Position numbers and translations under genes: made by a program | Notes under the pieces: model-generated | The model's database searches: none | What the model saw: only the letters and a program-made list of their open reading frames with translations | What the model was told of the DNA's origin: nothing | Shown: positions 19,886-27,644 of the stretch, in pieces | Layout of the letters: the number at the start of each line of letters is the position of its first letter | How positions within the stretch are numbered: the first letter of the stretch is position 1 | Origin: Paraburkholderia sp. SOS3 | GTDB lineage: Bacteria; Pseudomonadota; Gammaproteobacteria; Burkholderiales; Burkholderiaceae | Direction: 5' to 3' | DNA length: 64,000 nucleotides | Assembly (NCBI RefSeq): GCF_001922345.1 | Contig: NZ_CP018811.1 | Coordinates: 186,001-250,000, forward strand

Positions 19886-21178
19886 ATGGCTTTTCGTCGA
19901 TGGAGGCCCGCACCGGCGGACCTTGTACTGCTGCTTATCTGTCTCTTGTACCTGATTCAGTACTCCGACCGCGTGAACATCGCGACGGCCGCCAGTGCGA
20001 TCCGTCAGGACCTGCATCTGTCGAACACGGAGCTTGGCTTTGCCTTCTCGGCATTTGCTTACCCGTATGCGGTCGTGCAACTGTTCGGCGGCTGGCTCGG
20101 CGACAAGATCGGCGCGCGCCGCATCCTGACGTGGTTCGGACTGACCGTGGCGCTGGCGTCGGTTCTCACCGCGTTTGCCGGCGGCTTGTGGTCGCTGGCC
20201 GCCTGCCGCTTTCTGCTTGGCGTTGGCGAAGCGCCTTCACTCTCGACTGCGACATCCGCGATGTCGCGCTGGCTGCCAGTCGAGCGGCGCGGCTTCGCGC
20301 AGGGCATCACGCATGCATGCTCGCGGGTGGGCAGCGCGCTCACGCCGCCCGTCATTGCGCTGCTCATGGCGCTTTGGGACTGGCGAGCAGCGTTCGTACT
20401 TGCCGGCGTGGTCGGCGTGATCTGGGTCGTCGCATGGTTCTGGTACTTTCGCGACGAACCGGCGCAGCACCGAAGCGTGTCGAGCGCGCAGCTGGCCGCG
20501 CTGCCCGTGCCGCGCGACCGCGCAGAAAAAGTGAAGGTGCCCGTGCGCGCGCTGTTCGTGCGAATGCTGCCTGTTACCGTCGTCGACTTCTGCTATGCGT
20601 GGACGCTGTGGGTCTTCCTCACGTGGCTTCCGTCATTCTTCCTTCACTACTACCACATGAACCTCAAGAGTTCGGCGCTTTTCACGTCGGGGGTGTTCGT
20701 CGCCGGCATTCTCGGCGACACGCTGGGCGGCACGATCAGCGACCGCATCTATAGAAACAGCGGCAGCCTGAAAAAGGCACGGCGCAATGTGATCATTACC
20801 GGCATGGCCGGTGCCCTCGTGTTCCTGATGCCTGTTCTTTTCGTCAAGGAACTGACCATCGTAGCGGCGAGCTTGTGCTGTGCGTTCTTCTGCATGGAGC
20901 TCGTTATCGCGCCGCTATGGTCGGTGCCGATGGATATCGCGCCTCGCTTTGCAGGCACCGCCAGCAGTTTTATGAACCTTGGCTTCGGGATTGCGGGCGT
21001 GCTGTCGCCGCTCACATTCGGGTTCGTCATCGACCAGACCGGGAACTGGACGCTTCCATTTCTGCTCTCCATTACGACGCTGGTCGTCGGAATTGTCTTT
21101 ACGTTCTGGATGCGCCCTGAACAGCCGCTCACCGTCAACGAAGCGCCGCAACGCGAGCCCGCGTCTTCGACCGCCTAG
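19886..21178 (+). CDS. MFS transporter, anion:cation symporter (ACS) type
   Basis: The 430-residue protein has about twelve membrane segments. YSDRVNIATAA in segment 1 and GWLGDKIGARRI in the loop between segments 2 and 3 are ACS-family landmarks (sugar-acid and aromatic-acid transporters). The middle loop contains DEPAQHRSVS. TAAGGAG precedes the ATG. It is divergent from the aconitase X operon and shares the GntR-type motif with it, so it probably imports the substrate of that enzyme. Confidence 0.9.
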   Translation: MAFRRWRPAPADLVLLLICLLYLIQYSDRVNIATAASAIRQDLHLSNTELGFAFSAFAYPYAVVQLFGGWLGDKIGARRILTWFGLTVALASVLTAFAGGLWSLAACRFLLGVGEAPSLSTATSAMSRWLPVERRGFAQGITHACSRVGSALTPPVIALLMALWDWRAAFVLAGVVGVIWVVAWFWYFRDEPAQHRSVSSAQLAALPVPRDRAEKVKVPVRALFVRMLPVTVVDFCYAWTLWVFLTWLPSFFLHYYHMNLKSSALFTSGVFVAGILGDTLGGTISDRIYRNSGSLKKARRNVIITGMAGALVFLMPVLFVKELTIVAASLCCAFFCMELVIAPLWSVPMDIAPRFAGTASSFMNLGFGIAGVLSPLTFGFVIDQTGNWTLPFLLSITTLVVGIVFTFWMRPEQPLTVNEAPQREPASSTA

Positions 21179-21366
21179 CGGCGCGGCCGAAGCGGCTGCT
21201 GCATGTGCGCGGGCACGATGGCGGCGAACACCGACGTGCCTGATCGAACGAGACACGAATTGTCCCGAAGGTGGACTAGATTGCCGCGAGACGCTTCGCT
21301 GCTGCCGGAGCGTCTTCGCGGTCGCAACATGCGGTGCCCTCCAGTCTGAACGCTAACGGAGCTTCG

Positions 21367-21513
21367 ATGATCCCAAACAACTCCCCGCTTGAATCGCTCG
21401 CGGCTTTCGCGATTGTCTTCGTTGCCGGTGTGCTGTCTACCGCCGCGCTGGGCAAATACATCGAGAAGGTTCGCCGCGACGCGTCGCGCGGGCGCCCCGC
21501 GGCGACGGCCTGA
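21367..21513 (+). CDS. Small single-span membrane protein
   Basis: A 48-residue open frame starts at ATG 21367 with CGGAG upstream. It has one hydrophobic segment (LAAFAIVFVAGVLSTAALG) followed by a basic tail (KYIEKVRRDASRGR). The codons are GC3-rich like genuine genes here. No family is recognised. It lies alone between the MFS gene and the serine recombinase, which is convergent to it. Confidence 0.5.
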   Translation: MIPNNSPLESLAAFAIVFVAGVLSTAALGKYIEKVRRDASRGRPAATA

Positions 21514-21531
21514 ACGCGATAAGATGCCGGG

Positions 21532-22137
21532 TCACTCCAGCACGAAACGCGCGCGTCCCGCCTCACTAGCGGTAACGCCGACCTCAATCCCCTCGCGTCT
21601 CAAGCTGCGCAGCAAGGTCCTCGGATGTACGCCGTAGCGCTGCGCGACATCCGATGTCGAATACGCAGTCAGCAATCCGCGCGCTTCGACGCATTCCCGT
21701 TCGCTCATTGCCCGCCGCCGTCCCACCCGTTTGCCGCGTGCTTTCGCCGCGAGCATCCCCGCCTTCGTCCGTTCGCTGATCAAGCCTCGCTCGAACTGCG
21801 CAAGCGCCGCCATGATGTGAAAGATCAGTGTGCCGCCCGGCGAGCCCGTATCGATCGATTCGGTCAGCGACGCGAAGCCGACTTTCTTCGCTCCGAGACC
21901 CTCCACGAGTTCGATCAGCTTATGCAACGATCGACCAAGACGATCGAGTCGCCAGACGATAAAGGTGTCGCCCGCCGACAGCGCTGTCATTGCGGCAGCA
22001 AGCCCGGGCCGCGAAAACTGCGCGCCGGAGATGCCGTGATCGGTGAAGATGCGATCGCAACCCGCGTGCTTTAGCGCGGCGATTTGCAGATCGAGATTCT
22101 GGTCGTCCGTAGAGACTCTTGCGTACCCTATTCGCAT
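21532..22137 (-). CDS. Serine recombinase (resolvase/invertase family)
   Basis: The 201-residue protein starts MRIGYARVSTDDQNLDLQ with the nucleophilic Ser9. It also has VWRLDRLGRSLHKL, the conserved arginine-rich active-site region, the helix E segment AQFERGLISERTKAGM, and a C-terminal helix-turn-helix (STSDVAQRYGVHPRTLLRSL). The length is normal for Tn3-type resolvases or Pin-like invertases. The frame continues upstream to 22194, but ATG 22137 gives the family start. No transposase or invertible segment is obvious next to it, so it may be a remnant or regulator of a small mobile island. Confidence 0.9.
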   Translation of the reverse strand: MRIGYARVSTDDQNLDLQIAALKHAGCDRIFTDHGISGAQFSRPGLAAAMTALSAGDTFIVWRLDRLGRSLHKLIELVEGLGAKKVGFASLTESIDTGSPGGTLIFHIMAALAQFERGLISERTKAGMLAAKARGKRVGRRRAMSERECVEARGLLTAYSTSDVAQRYGVHPRTLLRSLRREGIEVGVTASEAGRARFVLE

Positions 22138-22331
22138 TCTTGTCGATACCGCCAGGCCTTGAATCGCATCGATTGTGCCTTGTAGTCGAGACAAAACGTG
22201 TCCTTAGTTGGCAGGCGCGTTGTGCGTTGAAAATGACGGAAACCGTTTGATGCGGGCTCTCGATTGATCGGACAGCGTTTGTCCCGAGTACGATTCAAGA
22301 TGGAGGCTCGCTAAACAACCACGCTAGTCAG

Positions 22332-22847
22332 ATGAACAAATCTACGGACAGTCTCCCACGCGAAAACTCGTTCGATCCGAGCGCCGATACCGACAGCACG
22401 CAGGCTTTGCAAGTGGCGTTGCGGCCGTGGGGATTCGATGAACGTGAAGTGCGGTCGTGGCTCGACGGTTTGCCGTCGCTCGGTGGCAGGCTGGCCTGGA
22501 CCGTCGCTCGCGATCGTGTCGCGCAAGACGCCGCGCTTGTCGTGCACGTGGTCAAGCCGTCTCGCCGCGCTGCCGATGCGTTCTGCTGGAACTGCGTCGG
22601 CGCGAACCACGCGATGGTTCGCGCATTGGATGGCGCACGCTCCGAGATCGTGCTGTTCGCTGGCGAAGCAATGCAGCTTCCGCATCGTCGCGCGGGCTTC
22701 TGGTCAGTCGCGGGCGATTTGCCTGCACATGCGGCTCTTCACGCGCTCGCATACATGATCGGTGCTTCAGCGGGAAAGGATGCTGACGGTCAATGGGGTA
22801 TGCGGCGCGACCTGCTCTCGATCATTGCGCAACGTCTCGATGCATGA
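22332..22847 (+). CDS. Hypothetical protein
   Basis: The 171-residue open frame has strongly GC3-biased codons and looks genuinely coding. I see no known domain. There is FCWNCVGANHAMVRALDG in the middle and MRRDLLSIIAQRLDA at the end. The protein appears soluble, mixed helix/strand. There is no good ribosome-binding site directly before ATG 22332. It is divergent from the recombinase across about 195 bp that carries TGTCC repeats, and is followed by a zinc-finger protein gene. Confidence 0.65.
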   Translation: MNKSTDSLPRENSFDPSADTDSTQALQVALRPWGFDEREVRSWLDGLPSLGGRLAWTVARDRVAQDAALVVHVVKPSRRAADAFCWNCVGANHAMVRALDGARSEIVLFAGEAMQLPHRRAGFWSVAGDLPAHAALHALAYMIGASAGKDADGQWGMRRDLLSIIAQRLDA

Positions 22848-22951
22848 GTGCGCACGCCAACGTGCCACCGTGACCTCACGTGTTGCACGCTTCGTCGCTC
22901 GGTCCAAACTTGCTATGCTGTGCCATCTCTTCTCACGAAGCAGGAAGCCCC

Positions 22952-23392
22952 GTGCGAGTCGGCCGTCCCGTCAAAGCTCTTCCCCAACCGCATTGCGACT
23001 ACTGCGGCGCGCGTGCGCAACTTGTGCAAGCTGGCGACGCGGACTACCCATACCGCGACGACCACGGCGCCGTGTGGATGTGCACACCGTGCGCGGCCTG
23101 GATCGGCGTGCGCCCGCGCAGCAAGCATAACGTGCCTTTGGGCCGGCTTGCCGACGCGCCGTTACGCGAAGCAAAAAGCCGTCTGCACGATATGCTCGAA
23201 CCGCTCGCGGACGCGAAGGTGCGGCGCGATAAGGTCAGCGTGTTCGAGGCGCGCGCCAAGGCCGTTCGCTGGGTCGCACTGGAACTGGGATTCGATCCGT
23301 TGCCGGCGAGTCTTCATGCGTTCACGCTCGATCAGTGCGAGCAGGCGCTGCGTTATGTGCAAGCGTGGAAGGCGCAACGGAACGCCGGCTAG
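22952..23392 (+). CDS. Zinc-finger-containing protein (DUF3268-like)
   Basis: The 146-residue protein has CDYCGA and, about 30 residues later, MCTPCAAWIGV, forming a CxxC-x(n)-CxxC zinc ribbon. PLGRLADAPLREAKSRLHDM then matches a family often found in phages and genomic islands. The C-terminal half is helical. GTG at 22952 is preferred because CAGGAAG lies just upstream. The open frame back to 22880 reads as noncoding. Function is unknown and the mobile-element association is from memory of the family. Confidence 0.75.
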   Translation: MRVGRPVKALPQPHCDYCGARAQLVQAGDADYPYRDDHGAVWMCTPCAAWIGVRPRSKHNVPLGRLADAPLREAKSRLHDMLEPLADAKVRRDKVSVFEARAKAVRWVALELGFDPLPASLHAFTLDQCEQALRYVQAWKAQRNAG

Positions 23393-23422
23393 CGGCATTG
23401 GAGCGACGCGAGCCGCGTCGTG

Positions 23423-23623
23423 TCAGCACGGGTATTGGTCCCTGATGTAGTGGTTGTAATAGGTCCCCTTCGACGACGCGTCCATCAAGCCTCGGTAGAC
23501 GTGCGCGGGAACGCGGCAAAAGTCATAGGCATGTCCCTGTTCGAACAGAATGCGCATGTGCATGCGGCGCGGATCGTAACCGACCGCGCGAATCGCGCTT
23601 GATCTGACCGGGACCATCTCCAT
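23423..23623 (-). CDS. KTSC domain protein
   Basis: This 66-residue protein is almost entirely a KTSC domain: SSAIRAVGYDP, RILFEQGHAYDFCRVP, then YRGLMDASSKGTYYNHYI. KTSC domains take their name from the C-terminal half of some lysyl-tRNA synthetases, and stand-alone forms are common in islands and phages with no firm function. ATG 23623 is chosen because AGGAG lies 7 bases upstream. Longer starts at 23671 or 23677 would add 16 to 18 residues. It is convergent with the zinc-finger gene. Confidence 0.75.
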   Translation of the reverse strand: MEMVPVRSSAIRAVGYDPRRMHMRILFEQGHAYDFCRVPAHVYRGLMDASSKGTYYNHYIRDQYPC

Positions 23624-23987
23624 GCAATTCTCCTGTTCCTCGGTCTCGAGTCCGAACCGAGTGTTCGCCATTGTCATTCGCTTTGAACGCGCGGGCACAT
23701 GAGGTTTTATTTTATGCCTCGCGGACCGCGTGGACAGCAGCGGTGTTGGTTGAGCGTCGGCGCGCTTGCCTTTGTCGATTGCTGGCCGTTCGGCTAGCTT
23801 ACGAGCAAGCGATGCTGCCTGTATGGTGGTACCCGTTAAGCCGCACGACGCTCCGCGCGCATCGCGCCGATGGGCGTATGCGCCCATTCCGGTGCGATCG
23901 GTCGAAAGGCTTGAACCGCCGAGACTGCGTGAGCCCCCTCCGATAAACTGCTTGACGTATTACGTCTAGCATTATACGATATTCATA
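23624..23987. other. Intergenic region upstream of higBA
   Basis: These 364 bp between the divergent KTSC and higBA genes have no supported gene. The higBA-proximal end is AT-rich and carries a promoter with a palindromic operator. The rest is GC-rich with no clear structure. Confidence 0.5.
23952..23980 (+). promoter_or_regulatory. higBA promoter with palindromic operator
   Basis: TTGACG (23952-23957) and TACGAT (23975-23980) are 17 bp apart and form a plausible sigma-70 promoter. The -35 element overlaps the perfect inverted repeat GACGTA-T-TACGTC (23954-23966), a likely HigA binding site for autorepression. The predicted transcription start falls at or just before the higB ATG at 23988. 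Confidence 0.6.
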
Positions 23988-24266
23988 ATGATCAAGTCGT
24001 TCCGATGCAAGGATACCGAGGCTCTTTACAAGGGCGAGTCGCCCAAGCGCTTCCGGGCAATTGAAACCGTGGCTGTGCGCAAGCTCCAGATGCTCGAAGC
24101 GGCCCATCAGCTGCGAGACTTGCGCTCGCCGCCCGGCAATCGGCTCGAACCGATGCATTGGGATCGGCCAGATCAGCACAGTATCCGCATCAACGGACAA
24201 TGGCGCCTCTGTTTCGTCTGGGCGAACGATGGCGTCACTGAGGTCGAAATCGTCGACTATCACTGA
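23988..24266 (+). CDS. higB: HigB family toxin (RelE/ParE superfamily)
   Basis: HigB toxins are ribosome-dependent mRNA endonucleases. The 92-residue protein shows the usual pattern MIKSFRCKDTEALYKGE, RKLQMLEAAHQLRDLRSPPG, NRLEPM and SIRINGQWRLCFVW, ending VEIVDYH. Toxin-before-antitoxin order is characteristic of hig modules. The antitoxin gene begins 13 bp after the stop. No ribosome-binding site precedes the ATG, and the promoter position suggests a leaderless transcript. Confidence 0.92.
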   Translation: MIKSFRCKDTEALYKGESPKRFRAIETVAVRKLQMLEAAHQLRDLRSPPGNRLEPMHWDRPDQHSIRINGQWRLCFVWANDGVTEVEIVDYH

Positions 24267-24279
24267 AAGGGAATTACGT

Positions 24280-24582
24280 ATGGCCAAGAACGGAATGCGT
24301 CCGGTCCATCCGGGCGAAGTCTTGCGGGAAGAATTCCTCGTCCCGCTGGAAATGAGCGTGAACGCGTTGTCGCTGGCGCTGAGCGTGCCGGCTACGCGCA
24401 TACACGAGATCGCGAACGAGCGGCGCGGCATCACCGCCGACACCGCCTATCGCCTCGCGCGCTATTTCGATACGACGCCCGAGTTCTGGATGAACCTGCA
24501 GACAGCGTACGACCTGAAGACGTTGCCGACGCGCGCGGAGATCGATCGCAAGGTTGAGCCGCGCGAAGCATCGAGTGCCTGA
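24280..24582 (+). CDS. higA: HigA family antitoxin
   Basis: The 100-residue protein is an XRE-type helix-turn-helix antitoxin: RPVHPGEVLREEFLVPLEMS, LSLALSVPATRIHEIANERR, DTAYRLARYFDTTPEFWMNL. It neutralises HigB and usually represses its own operon. AAAGGGAA precedes ATG 24280. The candidate operator is the palindrome at 23954-23966. Confidence 0.93.
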   Translation: MAKNGMRPVHPGEVLREEFLVPLEMSVNALSLALSVPATRIHEIANERRGITADTAYRLARYFDTTPEFWMNLQTAYDLKTLPTRAEIDRKVEPREASSA

Positions 24583-24624
24583 TACCGGATGAGGTTCGGT
24601 CGGGCAAAGTCGACCGACGCGCCG

Positions 24625-24918
24625 TCACTCTCCGCATCGTCTCCATTTGAGCGTTTCCCACTGTGTCGATCGCTGAACACTGAGCAACCAGTCAAGCGCA
24701 GCGCGTCCGCGTGCGGTGATACGAACACTCCGATGCGCGCCCGCGATACAGCAAGAGCACGCGCTACACCGAACCTCGCTCCCGCATCCGCGTTCTATCA
24801 ATTCCCGTCGCGTCAATTCGGCTAAGACGACGGGATCGACTCGCGCATCCCACTGCCGGCCGCGGGCAAGATTGTAGATGTCGCTAACTGGAGACTCGAA
24901 TCCTCCCGTTATAAAGGT
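24625..24918 (-). pseudogene. Possible degenerate winged-helix fragment
   Basis: The minus-strand frame is open for 97 codons but has no ATG, and it starts directly after an in-frame TAG. It reads DIYNLARGRQWDARVDPVVL, ELTRRELIERG, then CSACSCC and VRITARGRAALDWLLSV, the last piece resembling the wing of a MarR-like or phage regulatory domain. The upstream open frame (24922-25119, GGVITIGSPLLTDDGKGLDH) continues in the same phase, so one gene may have been interrupted by the TAG. Evidence is limited to reading-frame appearance. Confidence 0.3.
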
Positions 24919-24983
24919 CTAAAACGATGTTTCCGGCATCCAACGAGCCAGCGCATGATGGTCTAGCCCCTTACCGTCGTCGG

Positions 24984-25217
24984 TCAGAAGCGGGCTGCCA
25001 ATTGTGATAACCCCACCTGCTCCCGGTCGATATGGCTGATGCGCGCGATCGCTTTCGATGTGGTCTGTGGTGGGCCTGGCGTAGACCACGCCCCGATGAC
25101 GGGCATTGTGTGCCGCAGGCTAAGCCAAAGTCCGAGGGCGCCGGCGCCAATCGAAACCGCCCAGATCCAGGTGGACGGCAGGCTATGCGAGAGATGTCCA
25201 GCCTGTGCTGCCTGCAC
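24984..25217 (-). CDS. Doubtful small membrane ORF
   Basis: A 77-residue frame with a GTG start has one hydrophobic stretch (WIWAVSIGAGALGLWLSL). It overlaps another coding-like frame and has no ribosome-binding site, so it may be a remnant rather than a gene. Confidence 0.2.
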   Translation of the reverse strand: MQAAQAGHLSHSLPSTWIWAVSIGAGALGLWLSLRHTMPVIGAWSTPGPPQTTSKAIARISHIDREQVGLSQLAARF

Positions 25218-25325
25218 GACGCAGGTTGTTTAGAGATATCAATGTGATAAGGCACGGCCGATCAAATGTGATCGCCGCCCCTCGATAATGCCGAATACTT
25301 GCTCGCCTCTGGCCCTGATCCGGGC

Positions 25326-27644
25326 TTATTCCGCGTCTGCGGGCGCAGCAAATCCGGCTAACAATCCGCTCGCCCGTTGGACCTTCGCCGTCACCGCCTC
25401 GTCGAGCACGGCATTGCCTTCCGGCACTGCCAGCGTCAAGTAGGCGCGAGCCCTCGTCACGCCGGTATAAACAAGCTCGCGCGTCAAAATCGGGCTAAAC
25501 CGATCCGGCAGCACGAGCGCCGCGTGCACGAACTCCGACCCTTGAGACTTGTGCACGGTCAACGCGAACACCGTTTCAACGGCTTGCAGTCGACTCGGCA
25601 ACACCCACTTGATCTCGCCCGACCCATCCGCTGCCGGAAACGCGACACGCAATGCACCGCGTCCGTCGTGGCTGCCCGGATAGGAAAGCGTGATGCCGAT
25701 ATCGCCATTCATGAGCCCGAGCTCGTAGTCGTTGCGCGTAACCAGCACCGGCCGGCCCGGATACCACTCGCCGCGCGCATCGATCAAGCCTTCCTCGTGC
25801 AGAAGCCGCGCGATGCGCTTATTGAGCCCATCGACACCCCAGGGCCCGCGCCGCACAGCACACAGCAACTGGAACGCATCGTGAGCCTCGAGCACGTCGG
25901 CGGCCCATCTATCCAGCACGGCGGAATCGGCATCGCGAGCGGGCTGGCCCTGATGCATCGTCTTAAGATAATGCCGATAGCCATGTCGAAGCATCGAGGC
26001 CGATACCGATGCACCCGCGCTCGCCACGCCGCGGCCACCTACCTCTCCATCGACAACCAGCGCCTTGAACAAGGCATCATGACCCGTCGAGCAAGTCAGC
26101 AACGCAAGGTCGGCGCGGTCTTCATCGAGCACACGCTGAACGCCGGCCGCATCGCCGTCGTTCACGCGCAGCGCCAACGCACCGATCCCGCTCGCCGCCG
26201 AGAATCGGTGACTTTCCCGCAGCATCGCAATCGCCTGATCCAGCGCGGTGCCGTTCTCATCGATCATCGCGTCGTCGACACGCTCACCGGTCGCCGCCTG
26301 CAGCCATTCACGCGTCTGCGGCGTGTAGTGCCCGCGAGCGGCGCGTTCGCACAACTCGCCGAGCACGGCGCCCGCCTCGACGGACGCAAGCTGATCCTTA
26401 TCGCCGAGCAGAACGAGCCGCGCCGACGGCGGCAACGCATCGAGCACCGCGGCCATCATCTCCAGATCGACCATCGACGCTTCGTCGATCACGAGCACAT
26501 CGACGGGCAGCGGATTGCTCGCATCGTGTCGAAAACGCCGGCTGTCGGGACGCGTGCCGAGCACACGATGCAATGTGGTCACAACGGTTGGAATCGCTTT
26601 GAGCACATCCGTGCCGTTAGCGAGGCTCTCGATCGGCAAACTCTCTACCGCGCCCGCAATCGATTCGTTGAGCCGAGCGGCGGCTTTTCCGGTCGGTGCG
26701 GCAAGCTTGATCCTCAGCGGCCGCACGCGTCGCCCGACGGCGCCAGCGCTGGCAGCAACGCCGTCGCGTACACCGCCGCGGCCTTGGTTCAACGCAATCG
26801 CTTGCAGCAGAGCCAGCAATTTGACGACTGTCGTCGTCTTCCCGGTTCCGGGGCCGCCGGTAATAATGCTGAACGCGCTACGCGCAGCCACTGCACACGC
26901 GAGCTTTTGCCAGTCAGCGCCCTGCATTCCCGTGCCGCGCTTCGAGGGCGCGAACAGCACGTCGAGCGTCGCGTGCACCGCGTCGATATCGAGCGCCGCT
27001 GCATGCTCCTGCGACGCGCGCAGTCGTCGCACGATACCCGCGCAAACGTCCTGCTCATACTGCCAATACCGCCGCAGATAAAGACGTGTGCCGACCAGAA
27101 CCAGCGGCGTATTCCCCGCGCCCGCGCTTACGAGCGCGGCATGATCGAGCGCTTCGAGCCACTGCGCGAGCGTCACACCCTTAAGCAGATCCGTGGGTGC
27201 ATGCGTCGGAGCATCGATCATGCGATCGATCGCATCGTCGGGCGGCAGCGACAGCACGAAGGTCGGATCGTCGAGCGCGGCCTGCAACTCGAGGCAAGCG
27301 TGACCACGCCCAAGCTGATGGCTCGCCAGTGCCGCCGCCAGGATTAGCAACGGCGCGACGCCCGATGACGCTTCGCGCGCAAGAAACCGCGCAAACGCCG
27401 CATCGAGCGGACGCAACCAGCCGCGCTCGACCCATTCGTCGAGTACGCCAAGCATCGAGCCAGCGTCGGAGATTGCTGCCGCGGCAGAAACCGCAGCGGC
27501 CGCAGCAGTTGGAGAAACCGCAGTGCCGGCAGCCACCGCGTCGTTCTTGTGAAGCGCAGGCGGCATCGGCTGCGCGGGCGGCGTCGGCGGCAAATCCGCA
27601 AACAGATCGCCGGTTTGGGAGTCGGTGACACGCCGCTTCGTCAT
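25326..27644 (-). CDS. recD: Exodeoxyribonuclease V alpha subunit RecD
   Basis: RecD is the 5'-3' helicase of the RecBCD double-strand-break repair nuclease. The 772-residue protein has Walker A GGPGTGKTTTVVKLLALLQ, Walker B VLVIDEASMVDLEMM, LVLLGDKDQL and the C-terminal ALTVHKSQGSEF and TGVTRAR motifs of superfamily 1 helicases. The N-terminal region contains a Pro/Ala-rich insertion. The start codon overlaps the recB stop (ATGA at 27641-27644). It is the last gene of recC-recB-recD. Confidence 0.96.
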   Translation of the reverse strand: MTKRRVTDSQTGDLFADLPPTPPAQPMPPALHKNDAVAAGTAVSPTAAAAAVSAAAAISDAGSMLGVLDEWVERGWLRPLDAAFARFLAREASSGVAPLLILAAALASHQLGRGHACLELQAALDDPTFVLSLPPDDAIDRMIDAPTHAPTDLLKGVTLAQWLEALDHAALVSAGAGNTPLVLVGTRLYLRRYWQYEQDVCAGIVRRLRASQEHAAALDIDAVHATLDVLFAPSKRGTGMQGADWQKLACAVAARSAFSIITGGPGTGKTTTVVKLLALLQAIALNQGRGGVRDGVAASAGAVGRRVRPLRIKLAAPTGKAAARLNESIAGAVESLPIESLANGTDVLKAIPTVVTTLHRVLGTRPDSRRFRHDASNPLPVDVLVIDEASMVDLEMMAAVLDALPPSARLVLLGDKDQLASVEAGAVLGELCERAARGHYTPQTREWLQAATGERVDDAMIDENGTALDQAIAMLRESHRFSAASGIGALALRVNDGDAAGVQRVLDEDRADLALLTCSTGHDALFKALVVDGEVGGRGVASAGASVSASMLRHGYRHYLKTMHQGQPARDADSAVLDRWAADVLEAHDAFQLLCAVRRGPWGVDGLNKRIARLLHEEGLIDARGEWYPGRPVLVTRNDYELGLMNGDIGITLSYPGSHDGRGALRVAFPAADGSGEIKWVLPSRLQAVETVFALTVHKSQGSEFVHAALVLPDRFSPILTRELVYTGVTRARAYLTLAVPEGNAVLDEAVTAKVQRASGLLAGFAAPADAE

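Larger units (their letters stand above)
24583..25325. other. Degenerate stretch between higA and recD
   Basis: This 743-bp stretch has no intact gene that I can support. On the minus strand three coding-like pieces appear in more than one frame. They are a segment with one hydrophobic helix (24984-25217), an overlapping frame ending at a TAG at 24919-24921, and in the same frame past that stop an open frame with cysteine pairs and a winged-helix-like end (24625-24918). This looks like decayed accessory sequence at the edge of the island. Confidence 0.45.

Noticed and set aside
21532..22137. Serine recombinase as a phase-variation invertase
   Set aside because: I looked for an inverted-repeat-bounded promoter or gene segment next to it and found none, so only a generic recombinase call is kept.
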